NCBI GenBank assembly: GCA_942492625.1
Contig: CALOFM010000039.1
Span: forward strand, 81,480-145,479
Direction of reading: 5' to 3'
DNA from: Thiosymbion sp942492625
Lineage (GTDB): Bacteria; Pseudomonadota; Gammaproteobacteria; Chromatiales; Chromatiaceae
DNA: 64,000 bases
Shown here piece by piece: positions 27,849-36,304 of the stretch; the first letter of the stretch is position 1, and every line of letters begins with the position of its first letter. The notes below the pieces were generated by a model, which was not told the origin of the DNA, did not search any database, and saw only the letters and a program-made list of their open reading frames with translations. A program made the translations under genes and the position numbers.

Positions 27849-29370
27849 GCCTGATGTCGCCAGACGAATCCGGGCCGCGGGCAGTGTGGTGCGGATATCG
27901 GATGCGGACCCGAGTCCCCCCCTCGGGCGGGGACTCGGTGCTTATCTCTCCTTCCAGGCTCAGTGTGCGCTCGCGCAGCTGACGGTAGGCGCTGTTGATG
28001 CCCTCTCGCAACTCGCCGAGCACCAAGTTGCGTGCTCGGCGATCGTTTGGGTCGTTGAAGGTTGCGCTGAGCCGGGTCACCTGAATCTTGAGGTAGGAGA
28101 GGGACTGCGCGAGAGAGTCGTGCAGCTCACGGGCGATAGTGCTGCGCTCCTCATGCAGAACCAGGCGCCGGCTTTCCCGCACCCGCTGCTGCAGGTTCAG
28201 CGCGGTACCTATGTGTCCAGCCAGGGCCGCGAGCAGACGCTGTTGCCAGGGCTCCAGATCCCCATCGGCGGGTAGGTCGATCAGCAGCACGCCGAACTGC
28301 TGGTCCCTGTCCTGCACTGGAAAGGACCTGACCCGGCGGCTGAGGCCATGGTCCAGGGCGATGCTGAATGACTGCGGCTGCTCCAGGTCCAGACAGGCGC
28401 GGCAGCCTTGGTCCCAGCAGGGCGACGTCTGTTCGGACCGGGGTCTGGTGGTCACCAGCAGTGTTCCGTGGGGCATAGACTCGTCCTGGCGCAGGCACAG
28501 GGTTCCCGCGCCCGTTTCCATGTCGTCTTGCATATCGGCCAGGACCCGGTGTAGGAGCGGCTCTGAGATGGGCTCCTCGCTCAGGGTCTTGCTGATGCGG
28601 TACAAGAGCTCGAGGGAGTGATTGGTGCGTTCCAAGTCCCGGGTCTTGTTCGCCACCAGCTCTTCTAAAGCCCCGTACGTCTGGGAGAGGTTCTCCGCCA
28701 TCAGGTTCAGCGCGGCGCCCAGCCTTCCCAACTCGTCGTTGCCGGCGGACTTGGTACGGCCGGAAAAGTCGCCCCGGCGCGCCCGGTCTGCGCAGCTCAG
28801 GAGCACCCCCAGGGGTTGTATGACCCGCCGCAGGACCCGTGTCATGGTGACGACCACGATGATGACGGTCAGCAACAGGGATACGGCCTGTATAACTCGG
28901 AGTATATCGATGCGCCTCTCCGCCACCTCCTCTAGCAACCACACCAGGCGGACGATCTCGGCGACAAAGGCGTCCACGCCCGCCAGATACTCGGCGCGGG
29001 GCATGGCCTGGGTGCCCGGGGCCGTGTCGCCGGCGAGCAATCGTATGTGGGCCGAGAGGGGTGGCGACATGGACTGCTGCCAAAGCTGCGTGATCTGCGC
29101 GTAGGTGCGGGTCACTTCATTGTCGGTCTGTCCGCCGATGGCGTCGACCAGACGGGGACTGTTCAGGCGTGATTCGAACTCCTCGGCCAACGCGGTTGCG
29201 TTCGCCGCCCGGGTCGGGGCCGGGATGCTCTCGTCCGCGAGGGCGACCCCGATTCGGTATGACTGCATGCGCAGGGAGCCCGACTGGTTGATGGCCGTGG
29301 CCATGCCTTCGGTCGTCTCCGCGATGAAGGCGGAGCTCAGCATGCTAACCATCGCCAAAGGGAATATCAC
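27832..29370 (-). CDS. narX: NarX-type nitrate/nitrite sensor kinase lacking its ATPase domain
   Basis: A 512-residue sensor. Its periplasmic part carries the nitrate-binding P-box (INQSGSLRMQSYRI). A second membrane helix near 165-185 is followed by HAMP, a central module with clustered cysteines (PCWDQGCRACLD), and the dimerisation/phosphoacceptor block ERSTIARELHDSLAQSLSYLKIQV of the HisKA_3 group. After the conserved SAYRQLRE the HATPase_c domain is absent. Only about 40 unrelated residues follow, with a short GGTRVRIRYP that resembles the very end of such kinases. Autophosphorylation should be impossible. The first membrane helix is also short; an overlapping frame upstream (from 29411) encodes a basic leader (MEFLRGSLRHRVIR), so a one-base error at the start is likely. 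Confidence 0.8.
   Translation of the reverse strand: MIFPLAMVSMLSSAFIAETTEGMATAINQSGSLRMQSYRIGVALADESIPAPTRAANATALAEEFESRLNSPRLVDAIGGQTDNEVTRTYAQITQLWQQSMSPPLSAHIRLLAGDTAPGTQAMPRAEYLAGVDAFVAEIVRLVWLLEEVAERRIDILRVIQAVSLLLTVIIVVVTMTRVLRRVIQPLGVLLSCADRARRGDFSGRTKSAGNDELGRLGAALNLMAENLSQTYGALEELVANKTRDLERTNHSLELLYRISKTLSEEPISEPLLHRVLADMQDDMETGAGTLCLRQDESMPHGTLLVTTRPRSEQTSPCWDQGCRACLDLEQPQSFSIALDHGLSRRVRSFPVQDRDQQFGVLLIDLPADGDLEPWQQRLLAALAGHIGTALNLQQRVRESRRLVLHEERSTIARELHDSLAQSLSYLKIQVTRLSATFNDPNDRRARNLVLGELREGINSAYRQLRERTLSLEGEISTESPPEGGTRVRIRYPHHTARGPDSSGDIRLGAMH
27910..27938. repeat. Strong hairpin at the narX-narL junction
   Basis: A perfect 10-bp inverted repeat, CCGAGTCCCC ... GGGGACTCGG, with a nine-base loop. 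It lies exactly in the non-homologous segment that replaces the narX ATPase domain and the narL start. Such hairpins promote deletion during replication or assembly collapse. Confidence 0.8.
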
Positions 29371-29568
29371 CTAATAACTCGGTGCCGCAAACTCCCGCGG
29401 AGAAACTCCATGGATTCTGGGAAAAGACGCGGAAAAACAGATGACCAATACCATACTCCATATACTACCTAGGAGGTATTTCTTAACATAAAGCTTTGAC
29501 ATAGCACTGCTTGTACGCGGGGCGGCATTTCATAGACCGAGGGGCCCGACTGAACGATCAATCCTGTT

Positions 29569-30273
29569 GTGAACGCTGACGATCGAGAAAAGACCTGCCT
29601 TCCACTCTTCCCGCAGATGCCTATTTTGCGGAACCTGGAGCATGAGGTTCAGAGTTTCCTTGCTGGGGGTTGTCACCTGAGGACCGCGTCCAAGGGGTGT
29701 GTCGTTTGCGAGAAGGGCAGCTATGTGGACGGCTTCTTTTTCGTCGTCACCGGCCGTATCAAGCTCGCAGTGCTCTCCGCGGACGGGTGTGAACGGGTTA
29801 TAGATATCCTGCTTCCGGGATGCTCTTTCGGGGAGTCGGCGGCTCTGCTTCAACAGCCATGTCCGACCCGCGCCGAGGCCTTGTCGGACTCACGACTGCT
29901 GTTCGTCGAGTATTCTCGCGTGGAGGAAGCCATTGGGCGCTGGCCTACGGTGGCCGTTGCGCTGCTCGGCAACGTTGCCCGGCGGGTGTACGAGCTGACG
30001 AGGAACCTCGAGGAATGCTGCCTGAATTCCGCGAGCCAACGGGTCGCCAGCTTTTTGTTGCGCGATGTGGGTAATCGGGGCTGCGCAGAGGACTTCATGG
30101 CGGTAGAGTTGCCCGCGGCGAAGGTGGTCGTCGCCTCGAGTCTGAACCGGACGGCCGAGACCTTCTCGCGAGAGCTCCACTATCTGGCGCGGGAGGGTAT
30201 CGTCGACATCGAGCGCCGTACCATCCGGACCCTCTCACCCGATCGCCTGCGGCACCGTTGCGAAGCAGTTTGA
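29569..30273 (+). CDS. CRP/FNR-family transcriptional regulator (DNR/NNR-like candidate)
   Basis: A 234-residue protein with a GTG start. The cyclic-nucleotide-binding-like barrel covers about 25-125 (GYVDGFF-type turn, GCSFGESAALL). A dimerisation helix follows. The C-terminal winged helix has VVVASSLNRTAETFSRELHYLAREGIV, the recognition helix of this family. The N-terminal cysteines are not spaced as in the FNR iron-sulfur cluster, so an oxygen-sensing cluster is not evident; NO- or haem-sensing DNR-type regulators are possible. Position between narX and a cytochrome/nnrS set, with FNR-type boxes nearby, fits control of nitrogen-oxide respiration. Confidence 0.78.
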   Translation: MNADDREKTCLPLFPQMPILRNLEHEVQSFLAGGCHLRTASKGCVVCEKGSYVDGFFFVVTGRIKLAVLSADGCERVIDILLPGCSFGESAALLQQPCPTRAEALSDSRLLFVEYSRVEEAIGRWPTVAVALLGNVARRVYELTRNLEECCLNSASQRVASFLLRDVGNRGCAEDFMAVELPAAKVVVASSLNRTAETFSRELHYLAREGIVDIERRTIRTLSPDRLRHRCEAV

Positions 30274-30300
30274 CCGGGCGCAGCTTCGCGGCGGGGTTTC

Positions 30301-30314
30301 TTGACTTGAATCAA
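30301..30314. promoter_or_regulatory. FNR/DNR-type box 1 upstream of cytochrome c
   Basis: TTGAC-TTGA-ATCAA, one base from the FNR consensus TTGAT-N4-ATCAA. It is 27 bases after the CRP/FNR regulator stop codon and about 225 bases before the cytochrome c start. Confidence 0.7.
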
Positions 30315-30340
30315 CCTCGCGTCTACCCGAGGGGAATAAC

Positions 30341-30354
30341 TTGATCTCTGTCAA
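30341..30354. promoter_or_regulatory. FNR/DNR-type box 2 upstream of cytochrome c
   Basis: TTGAT-CTCT-GTCAA, again one base from consensus. Its centre lies 40 bases from that of box 1, about four helical turns, so both could be bound on the same DNA face. Confidence 0.7.
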
Positions 30355-30537
30355 ACAGAGGCTTATGCCGAGGGTGCACTTGCGTTCCGTCGTCGGGGCG
30401 GCGGGGCGGTGGAGCCGAGCCTGAGCGCCGATCGATGCACGAGCTGGGGCTGGTGCGTGCGCGTTTGCCTCATGCAGCTAAAGGGTGACCGGGATCGAGG
30501 AATCGATCACGGTTTTCTTGTCTATGGGAGATCCTTC

Positions 30538-31183
30538 ATGCTGAGGGTCGTTGGTATTTCAATGATGTGGGTCGCTCTCCTGCTCACCCATGCATCTATT
30601 GCGGACGACGAAGTCCCCCCAACCTCCGATTTAAAAAAAAGCAGGCGAGCCGGTTTACCAAAGCGAATGCGCAAAGTGCCACGGAGCGGCAGGGCAGGGC
30701 GGAAAGTCGGGCGAGTACCCCAGGCTCGCGGGCCTGCCCGAGGGCTATATCGCCCGGAAGCTGCGCGCCTTCCGCGACCGCAAACGCCGGAACAAGCCCA
30801 TGATTCCAGTCTTCAAGGCCGGGCGTCTTCAGGAGGCCCATATCGATTCCGTCGCGGCTTACCTGAGTGGCTTGCCCGCTCCCTCCGCGTCGGACCTGGA
30901 GGTGCCCGCGGAGCCCAAGGGGGACCTGGAGCTCGGCGAAGAGCTATACGTCACCGACTGCGCCCTCTGTCATGGGCACGATGGCGCGGGCAAGGAGGAT
31001 ACGGACAATCCACCGGTGATTCGTCAATTCCCCCGCTATCTCATCAAGCAGATGGTGGATTTCCGCAACGCAGAGCGCTGGCACGAGCACGGAGAGCAAC
31101 TTTTCGCGGAGGCGACGCCGGACGAGCTCGATGCCATGATTGGCTACATGCTGTGGCTCAACCAGGGTTTGCGGCGTCCCTGA
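30538..31183 (+). CDS. Di-haem cytochrome c (c4-like), frame broken in a poly-A run
   Basis: Two frames together encode a 214-residue exported di-haem protein. The first gives a signal peptide (MLRVVGISMMWVALLLTHASIA) after GGGAG. The second gives the first haem site ECAKCHGAAGQGG, an inter-domain stretch with MIPVFKAG (possible Met ligand), the second haem site DCALCHGHDGAG and a C-terminal AMIGYMLWL. The switch falls in a run of eight A (30633-30640); seven A would restore the frame. The layout is that of cytochrome c4 and related soluble carriers. The run may be a sequencing error or a transcriptional slippage site. FNR-type boxes upstream suggest anaerobic or NO control. Confidence 0.82.
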
Positions 31184-31294
31184 AGTGGCAACGCGTAGCC
31201 GCCGCGCTTCGCCGCTGGTCTCAACTGGCTGGAGTTCGATCCAAGGTTATCCACCCAACGACTCAACCGCGTGCCGGTTTGAGCCAGGGCCTTG

Positions 31295-31681
31295 CTAGGA
31301 ATAGAAGGGAAAGGGATTGCGGGTCAAGGCCACGGCAAGGATGTAGCCGAAGCTGATCAGCGCCCCGGCGAGCGCCAGGGCACGAATCTTCCGGGTCCTG
31401 CCCCTGCGCAGGGCGATGCTCCCCAGGAGGATGTAGACGAGCAGCGCGGTCACCTTGGCCATGAGCCAGGCGTGATCGAGTGGGTTGAGCCGAGCCATCC
31501 AGGCCATCGAGATGGCTGCGGCGAGCAGCAGGGTGTCGTTGATGTGGGGCAGGGTGCGGGCCAGACGGCGATCCAATAGCGGCGTGCCTCTGAGCATCCA
31601 GATCCCGCGCAGCAGAAATCCCGTTCCAGCGATGGCCGCACAGAGTATGTGGACCGTGCGCAGCGAAAGATAGGCATCCAT
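31295..31681 (-). CDS. SirB2-family membrane protein
   Basis: A 128-residue protein with four hydrophobic segments: LSLRTVHILCAAIAGTGFLLRG, DTLLLAAAISMAWMA, LMAKVTALLVYILLGSIAL and ALALAGALISFGYILAVAL. The HINDTLLL and LMAKV motifs are typical of SirB2/YchQ. Family members are inner membrane proteins of unknown role, with conserved histidines that could bind haem. It lies on the strand opposite cytochrome c and may form a unit with nnrS, which ends its own transcript 226 bases upstream. Confidence 0.8.
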   Translation of the reverse strand: MDAYLSLRTVHILCAAIAGTGFLLRGIWMLRGTPLLDRRLARTLPHINDTLLLAAAISMAWMARLNPLDHAWLMAKVTALLVYILLGSIALRRGRTRKIRALALAGALISFGYILAVALTRNPFPFYS

Positions 31682-31906
31682 GTTCGAGAGCCTAGAATGG
31701 CTTCGCAGGTATCACCGCGAGCGCCACTGCCGGGAGACTGTCGAGAGATCTCGAGCAGACAAGCCAAGGCGCGAAGTTACGAAGTGGCGGGCTTTGCGTC
31801 TTGGCGCGAGTCCCCTTCCCCGGCTGGGTACAGATTGCTGCATTGCTTTTCCCGGAGGGGATGTTGAGGATCTGTATCGGGTAGCTCAAGGTAAGGCGAT
31901 CCCGAC

Positions 31907-33088
31907 TCAGCCAGGCCGCCCATCGGCCCTTGGCGCGATCAGCATGGGGGCGTGGACCCACAGGAAGAGTACGAAGGCCAGGGTCCAGAGCAGCCCGGAG
32001 GCATAGAGCCAGCTCGTGTACGCCGCAGGGAGCAGGAGGGGAAGAAGCACGCGGGTGAAGGCGGCCAGGTTCAGGATCACGAATGCCAGATTGGTCAGCC
32101 GCCCGGAGCGCAGCTGGCGGCCCGTGTGTCCGAGAGTGACCCGCGCCATCATCCCGAGAGTGAAGACACCGACGGCGCCGGTGGTCAGGGCGTGGAGGGC
32201 GGGGTAGGGCTGCAGGACACCGAGGCCTGCGAGTCCGTCGAGGGCGAGACCGGCGATCAGCCACAGATAGCCGGCGTAGAGCACCGCGAGGATGGGGATG
32301 CCCCAGGCCCGGGTATCGTACCATCCGGCGAGCCGGACGGCCTGAACACCCGCCAGGAGCAACACGAGGATTCCGCTCGCAATCGACCAGGGAGCGATGA
32401 GATTCAGCGCCGCGGCGGCCGGTGCGAGCGTGAAGGTGAGACGCTCGACCATCGGGCGCGCAACCGGCTGCAAGCCGGGAATCGCGCCCTTGGTGAAGAA
32501 GGGCATGATCCTGCCGCTGACGATCAACAGGGTCAGAATCACCAGGTCCAGCATCAGCCGGTCGCCAAGGCGCGCCGTGCCGTCGAGTATGCCCAGTGCT
32601 TGCAAATGCACCAGCAGCGACGCCAGCCACATCCCCGCAATCAGTAGGAGGAAGATCCGGTTCGCTCGGTTCTCGCCGCCCCAAAGAGGACGGACCAGGC
32701 TTGCGGCCAGGGCGGGAAGGAAGGCCAAGTCCAACAGCGCAACGATTGCGCCGGGAACCGGCATGAAGGGCGCGATGCGCGCCGCGAGCCACAGCGAGGC
32801 CAGCGCACCCAGCCCGGACCCGGTCAGGGTGTTGATGCCCGTCCAGTTGCGCGTCGCCGTGAGCAGAAACCCGGCGATCACGGCCGCGGCATAGCCGAAG
32901 AGCATCTCGTGGGCATGCCAGCTGGTGGTGCCGTAGTAATGCTCGGCGGGAATCCAGCCGCCGAGCATTCCAAGCCAGACGCCCATCAGCAGGGCTCCTG
33001 AAGCTCCGGCGGCGAGAAAGAAGGGGCGAAACCCGAGTGCGAGCAGGCTGTTGCGCTTCGGCGTGATGGAGACGGGGATTTCGGTCAC
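31907..33088 (-). CDS. nnrS: NnrS family membrane protein (nitric-oxide stress)
   Basis: A 393-residue protein with about twelve hydrophobic segments. Typical NnrS text: LLALGFRPFFLAAG, WHAHEMLFGYAAAVIAGFLLTA, RIMPFFTKG, TTGAVGVFTLGMMARVTLGHTGR. NnrS is a haem- and copper-containing membrane protein that relieves the effects of NO on iron metabolism. I take the GTG start because GAGGA precedes it; the longer frame adds 23 residues without family similarity and would run over the regulator box. A perfect DNR/NNR-type palindrome lies 56-69 bases upstream. Confidence 0.9.
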   Translation of the reverse strand: MTEIPVSITPKRNSLLALGFRPFFLAAGASGALLMGVWLGMLGGWIPAEHYYGTTSWHAHEMLFGYAAAVIAGFLLTATRNWTGINTLTGSGLGALASLWLAARIAPFMPVPGAIVALLDLAFLPALAASLVRPLWGGENRANRIFLLLIAGMWLASLLVHLQALGILDGTARLGDRLMLDLVILTLLIVSGRIMPFFTKGAIPGLQPVARPMVERLTFTLAPAAAALNLIAPWSIASGILVLLLAGVQAVRLAGWYDTRAWGIPILAVLYAGYLWLIAGLALDGLAGLGVLQPYPALHALTTGAVGVFTLGMMARVTLGHTGRQLRSGRLTNLAFVILNLAAFTRVLLPLLLPAAYTSWLYASGLLWTLAFVLFLWVHAPMLIAPRADGRPG

Positions 33089-33143
33089 GGTAGGTTCCTC
33101 GAAACGTTGTAAGCAGCCTACTGGCCCGGTCTGCAGATCGTCT

Positions 33144-33157
33144 TTGACTGGAGTCAA
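33144..33157. promoter_or_regulatory. DNR/NNR-type operator upstream of nnrS
   Basis: A perfect palindrome, TTGAC-TGGA-GTCAA, matching the FNR/DNR family pattern and 55 bases upstream of the nnrS start. The spacing allows activation. The adjacent CRP/FNR-family regulator is the natural candidate to bind it. Confidence 0.78.
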
Positions 33158-33174
33158 GAATCCCCGGTCGTTCG

Positions 33175-33321
33175 ATCTGGAAGCGGTACCAGCTTAAGGT
33201 GATCCTGTCCGATATGGCGGCTAATCAGGAAACGCTGCTCGACAAGACCACCCGTATCGAAGGCGTTTCCGGGGTCAATTCCAGCTTTGTCCTGGAGCGG
33301 ACGGAGCTGCCATCTTACTGA
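33175..33321 (+). pseudogene. Remnant of an Lrp/AsnC-family regulator (C-terminal end only)
   Basis: The frame WKRYQLKVILSDMAAN, then TRIEGVSGVNSSFVLERTELPSY followed by a stop, matches the end of the ligand-binding (RAM/AsnC) domain of Lrp-type regulators. Nothing upstream encodes the helix-turn-helix or the rest of the domain; the nnrS operator lies there instead. It is therefore a 3' fragment, and marks a breakpoint at the left edge of the accessory island. Confidence 0.6.
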
Positions 33322-33394
33322 AGATACGCCATGCGTTCGGCGACGTACTGCGCGTGTATCGACCGATCAGCCGACAGCGGTTACAGTCGAGACT

Positions 33395-36130
33395 ATGGAC
33401 GTGGAAACGCCGTCAGCTCATCTAACTCCTTACCAGTCGAAGTACTACGCCTTCCAGCTCACAAGGCGCTGTCCGACGGACAGCATGGAGAAGCTGGCCG
33501 GCGCACTTGTCGACGCGCAGGTAGACTTGAATCCTTATCAGGTCGAGGCGGCGTTGTTCGCGTTTCGCTCCCCGCTGTCCAGGGGCGCGCTCCTCGCCGA
33601 CGAGGTGGGCCTCGGTAAGACCATCGAGGCCGGCTTGGTCCTCTCCCAGCACTGGGCTGAGCGCAGGCGGCGCATCCTTATCATCACTCCGGCCAATTTG
33701 CGCAAGCAGTGGTATCAGGAGCTTCAAGAGAAGTTTTTTCTTCCGAGCCGGATACTCGAGACCAAGTCTTACAAGGCCGCAGTTGCTGCCGGCGAGATCA
33801 ATCCCTTCGAGGTCGACGAGATCGTGCTCTGCTCTTACCAGTTCGCGCGGAACAAGGCGGACGACGTCGTTCGCATCCCTTGGGACCTCGTCGTCATCGA
33901 CGAGGCACATCGCCTGCGGAACGTCTACAAGAAGGCCAACGTCATCGCCCGAGCCTTGCGCGATGCGCTTAATCACGCCCCTAAGCTGCTCCTCACCGCC
34001 ACGCCTCTGCAAAATTCCTTGCTGGAGCTCTTCGGACTGATCAGCTTCGTCGATGACCGGGTGTTCGGTGACCTCGCGAGCTTCCGCGAGCAGTTCTCGC
34101 GTATCACGAACCAATCCACCTTCGATACGCTCAAGTCCCGCATCAAGCCCATCTGCTTCCGCACCCTTCGGCGACAGGTGAGCCAATACGTTCCTTACAC
34201 CAAGCGCCATGCGATCCTCCAGAGGTTCAAGCCTGGACCGGACGAAGCAGCCCGTTATGTCCTGGTTTCCGAGTATCTGCGCCGTGGCAATCTCCAGGCC
34301 TTGCCGTCCGGACAGCGTACCCTGATGACGCTGGTGTTGCGTAAGCTGCTCGCCTCGTCGAGCTTTGCTATCGCGGGTGCCTTGGACACGTTGGCGAACC
34401 GGCTCAAAATGAAGCTAAAAAATGCCGCGGTCGTCGCCGATCCGTCGGACGAAATGGCGAAAGATTTCGAGGCGTTCGATGAGCTGGCCGACGAATGGGG
34501 AGAGGGCGAGTCCACTGAGCGGATTTCGCCCGCAGAGCGTGACGCGCTCGCCAGTGAGATCGATGAGCTGGAAGCCTTTCGGGACCTTGCGACTTCCATC
34601 ACCGAAAACGCCAAGGGCCGGGCACTTCTCGCGGCGCTCAAAACCGCCTTCCAGACGGCAGACGAGATCCAGGCAGCGCGCAAGGCCGTGATCTTCACCG
34701 AGTCTCGTCGCACCCAGAACTATTTGGTGCAATTGCTCGGAGACAGTACCTACGGCGAGAATCTCGTCCTCTTCAACGGCACCAACGCCGATCCGGACTC
34801 CCGCAAGATCTACAACGGCTGGGCAGAACGACACAAGGGCACTGACCGTCTTACCGGTTCACGCACCGCGGATATGCGCTCCGCTCTGGTCGACTTCTTT
34901 CGCGAGCAGGGTCAAATCATGATCGCCACGGAGGCCGGTGCTGAAGGCATCAACCTCCAGTTCTGCTCCCTGGTGGTGAATTACGATCTGCCCTGGAATC
35001 CCCAGCGGATCGAGCAACGCATCGGCCGTTGTCATCGCTATGGTCAGAAACACGACGTCGTCGTGGTCAACTTCCTCAACTCCGAGAACGAGGCGGACCG
35101 CCGCGTCTACGAGCTGCTCGACCAGAAATTCTCCCTGTTCGAAGGCGTCTTCGGTGCCAGTGACGAGGTGCTGGGCAGCATCGAGTCTGGCGTCGACTTT
35201 GAAAAGCGCATCAACAGCATTTACCAGCGCTGCCGCGAGCCGGTTGAAATCAGGCAGGCCTTCGATCAGCTCCAGCTCGACCTCAGTCACGACGGCCATG
35301 CCCGTTTTAGGGACGAGGCTACCTTCGACCTTGTCAGTCTTCCGCCGGGGTCGGAGGATACCATTCCCCTCGGCCGTTACGAGCTTCCCCGCCGCAGCGG
35401 GGATGCGCACCTCTACCGTCTCTCGCACCCCTTGTCGCGTCACCTGTTGGCTAGAGCGAAGAACCGCCGGCTCGAACCGGCTAACCTGCTGTTCGACTAC
35501 GAGACCCATCCCGGCAACGTCGCTGCAATCGAAGCGCTCAGAGGACGCGGCGGAGCGCTCCAGTTGGAGCAGCTGACCGTCGAGTCGTTGGACCAAACCG
35601 AGGACTACCTGGTCTTCGAGTGCCGCACCCGGGATGGCGAGCCGCTCGACGAGAACCAGTTTCATCGCCTGCTGGGGCTGCCGGCGACGATCGAGGGAGA
35701 AGACCGCGCCGAAGGCGCCGATCCAAACGTTTGGGTAGACTTCACAAGAGCCATTGATCGCAAGTGCGAAGAGCAGCGAAGGCAGATTGGCCAGCGCAAC
35801 GCCCACTTCTTCGAGGCTGAAGCCGCCAAGCTCGATGCGTGGGCCGATGACCTCAAAGTCGGTCTGGAACGCGAGATCAAGGAGCTGGACCGCCAGATCA
35901 AGGAGGCCAGACGAGCGGCCACGGGGGCGCCGACGCTGGAGGAAAAACTGTACGTCCAGAAGCAGATCCGCGCGCTAGAATCCCAGCGCGGCCAGAAGGG
36001 CCGCGCTCTGTTCGAAGCGCAGGACGACATTGATCGCAGCCGGGATCATTTGATCGAGGAGATGGCGGGTAAGTTGGAGCAGCGCGAACGGCGACAGGAA
36101 CTCCTTAGAATTCGTTGGAGGATCACATGA
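33395..36130 (+). CDS. SNF2-family DNA helicase/translocase of a defence-type cluster
   Basis: A 911-residue superfamily 2 protein. Walker A is ADEVGLGKTIEAGLVLS, the DEAH box is VIDEAHRLRN, motif III is TATPLQNS, and the second RecA lobe has ATEAGAEGINLQFCS and QRIGRCHRYGQ. A long C-terminal region (about 600-911) has coiled coils (LEREIKELDRQIKEARRA). I use the ATG giving MDVETPSAHLTPYQSKYYAFQLTRRC, because the conserved start of relatives lies there. Relatives are found next to SMC-like ATPases and Mod-type methylases, as here. It probably moves along DNA to probe or remodel it. The stop overlaps the next gene (ATGA). Confidence 0.85.
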   Translation: MDVETPSAHLTPYQSKYYAFQLTRRCPTDSMEKLAGALVDAQVDLNPYQVEAALFAFRSPLSRGALLADEVGLGKTIEAGLVLSQHWAERRRRILIITPANLRKQWYQELQEKFFLPSRILETKSYKAAVAAGEINPFEVDEIVLCSYQFARNKADDVVRIPWDLVVIDEAHRLRNVYKKANVIARALRDALNHAPKLLLTATPLQNSLLELFGLISFVDDRVFGDLASFREQFSRITNQSTFDTLKSRIKPICFRTLRRQVSQYVPYTKRHAILQRFKPGPDEAARYVLVSEYLRRGNLQALPSGQRTLMTLVLRKLLASSSFAIAGALDTLANRLKMKLKNAAVVADPSDEMAKDFEAFDELADEWGEGESTERISPAERDALASEIDELEAFRDLATSITENAKGRALLAALKTAFQTADEIQAARKAVIFTESRRTQNYLVQLLGDSTYGENLVLFNGTNADPDSRKIYNGWAERHKGTDRLTGSRTADMRSALVDFFREQGQIMIATEAGAEGINLQFCSLVVNYDLPWNPQRIEQRIGRCHRYGQKHDVVVVNFLNSENEADRRVYELLDQKFSLFEGVFGASDEVLGSIESGVDFEKRINSIYQRCREPVEIRQAFDQLQLDLSHDGHARFRDEATFDLVSLPPGSEDTIPLGRYELPRRSGDAHLYRLSHPLSRHLLARAKNRRLEPANLLFDYETHPGNVAAIEALRGRGGALQLEQLTVESLDQTEDYLVFECRTRDGEPLDENQFHRLLGLPATIEGEDRAEGADPNVWVDFTRAIDRKCEEQRRQIGQRNAHFFEAEAAKLDAWADDLKVGLEREIKELDRQIKEARRAATGAPTLEEKLYVQKQIRALESQRGQKGRALFEAQDDIDRSRDHLIEEMAGKLEQRERRQELLRIRWRIT

Positions 36131-36300
36131 GCGAAGAAAGTCCGTCGAATGCCCTCGCAAAGCAGATCGCTGAGCGCCTGAGCGAAGCCGGCCTGATTCG
36201 GGACACCGAAAGATACCAGCTACAGGAAAAACTCGCGGATGGCCGGTTCAAGAGCGAAGATTGGCGACTTGCAATCGAGCTAGCTAACGAACAGGAGTAG
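36127..36300 (+). CDS. Small protein linking helicase and ATPase genes
   Basis: A 57-residue, highly charged, helical protein (MSEESPSNALAKQIAERLSEAG...). It begins in an ATGA overlap with the helicase stop and ends four bases before the ATPase GTG, so all three are translationally coupled. Small proteins at this position recur in related clusters, but I do not know a named family. A subunit or adaptor role is likely from context only. Confidence 0.6.
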   Translation: MSEESPSNALAKQIAERLSEAGLIRDTERYQLQEKLADGRFKSEDWRLAIELANEQE

Positions 36301-36304
36301 TCAC

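Noticed and set aside
29440..29490. NarL heptamer-like words (TACCATA, TACCTAG) and a small palindrome upstream of the CRP/FNR gene
   Set aside because: The heptamer consensus is loose and the spacing does not fit a 7-2-7 arrangement well enough.
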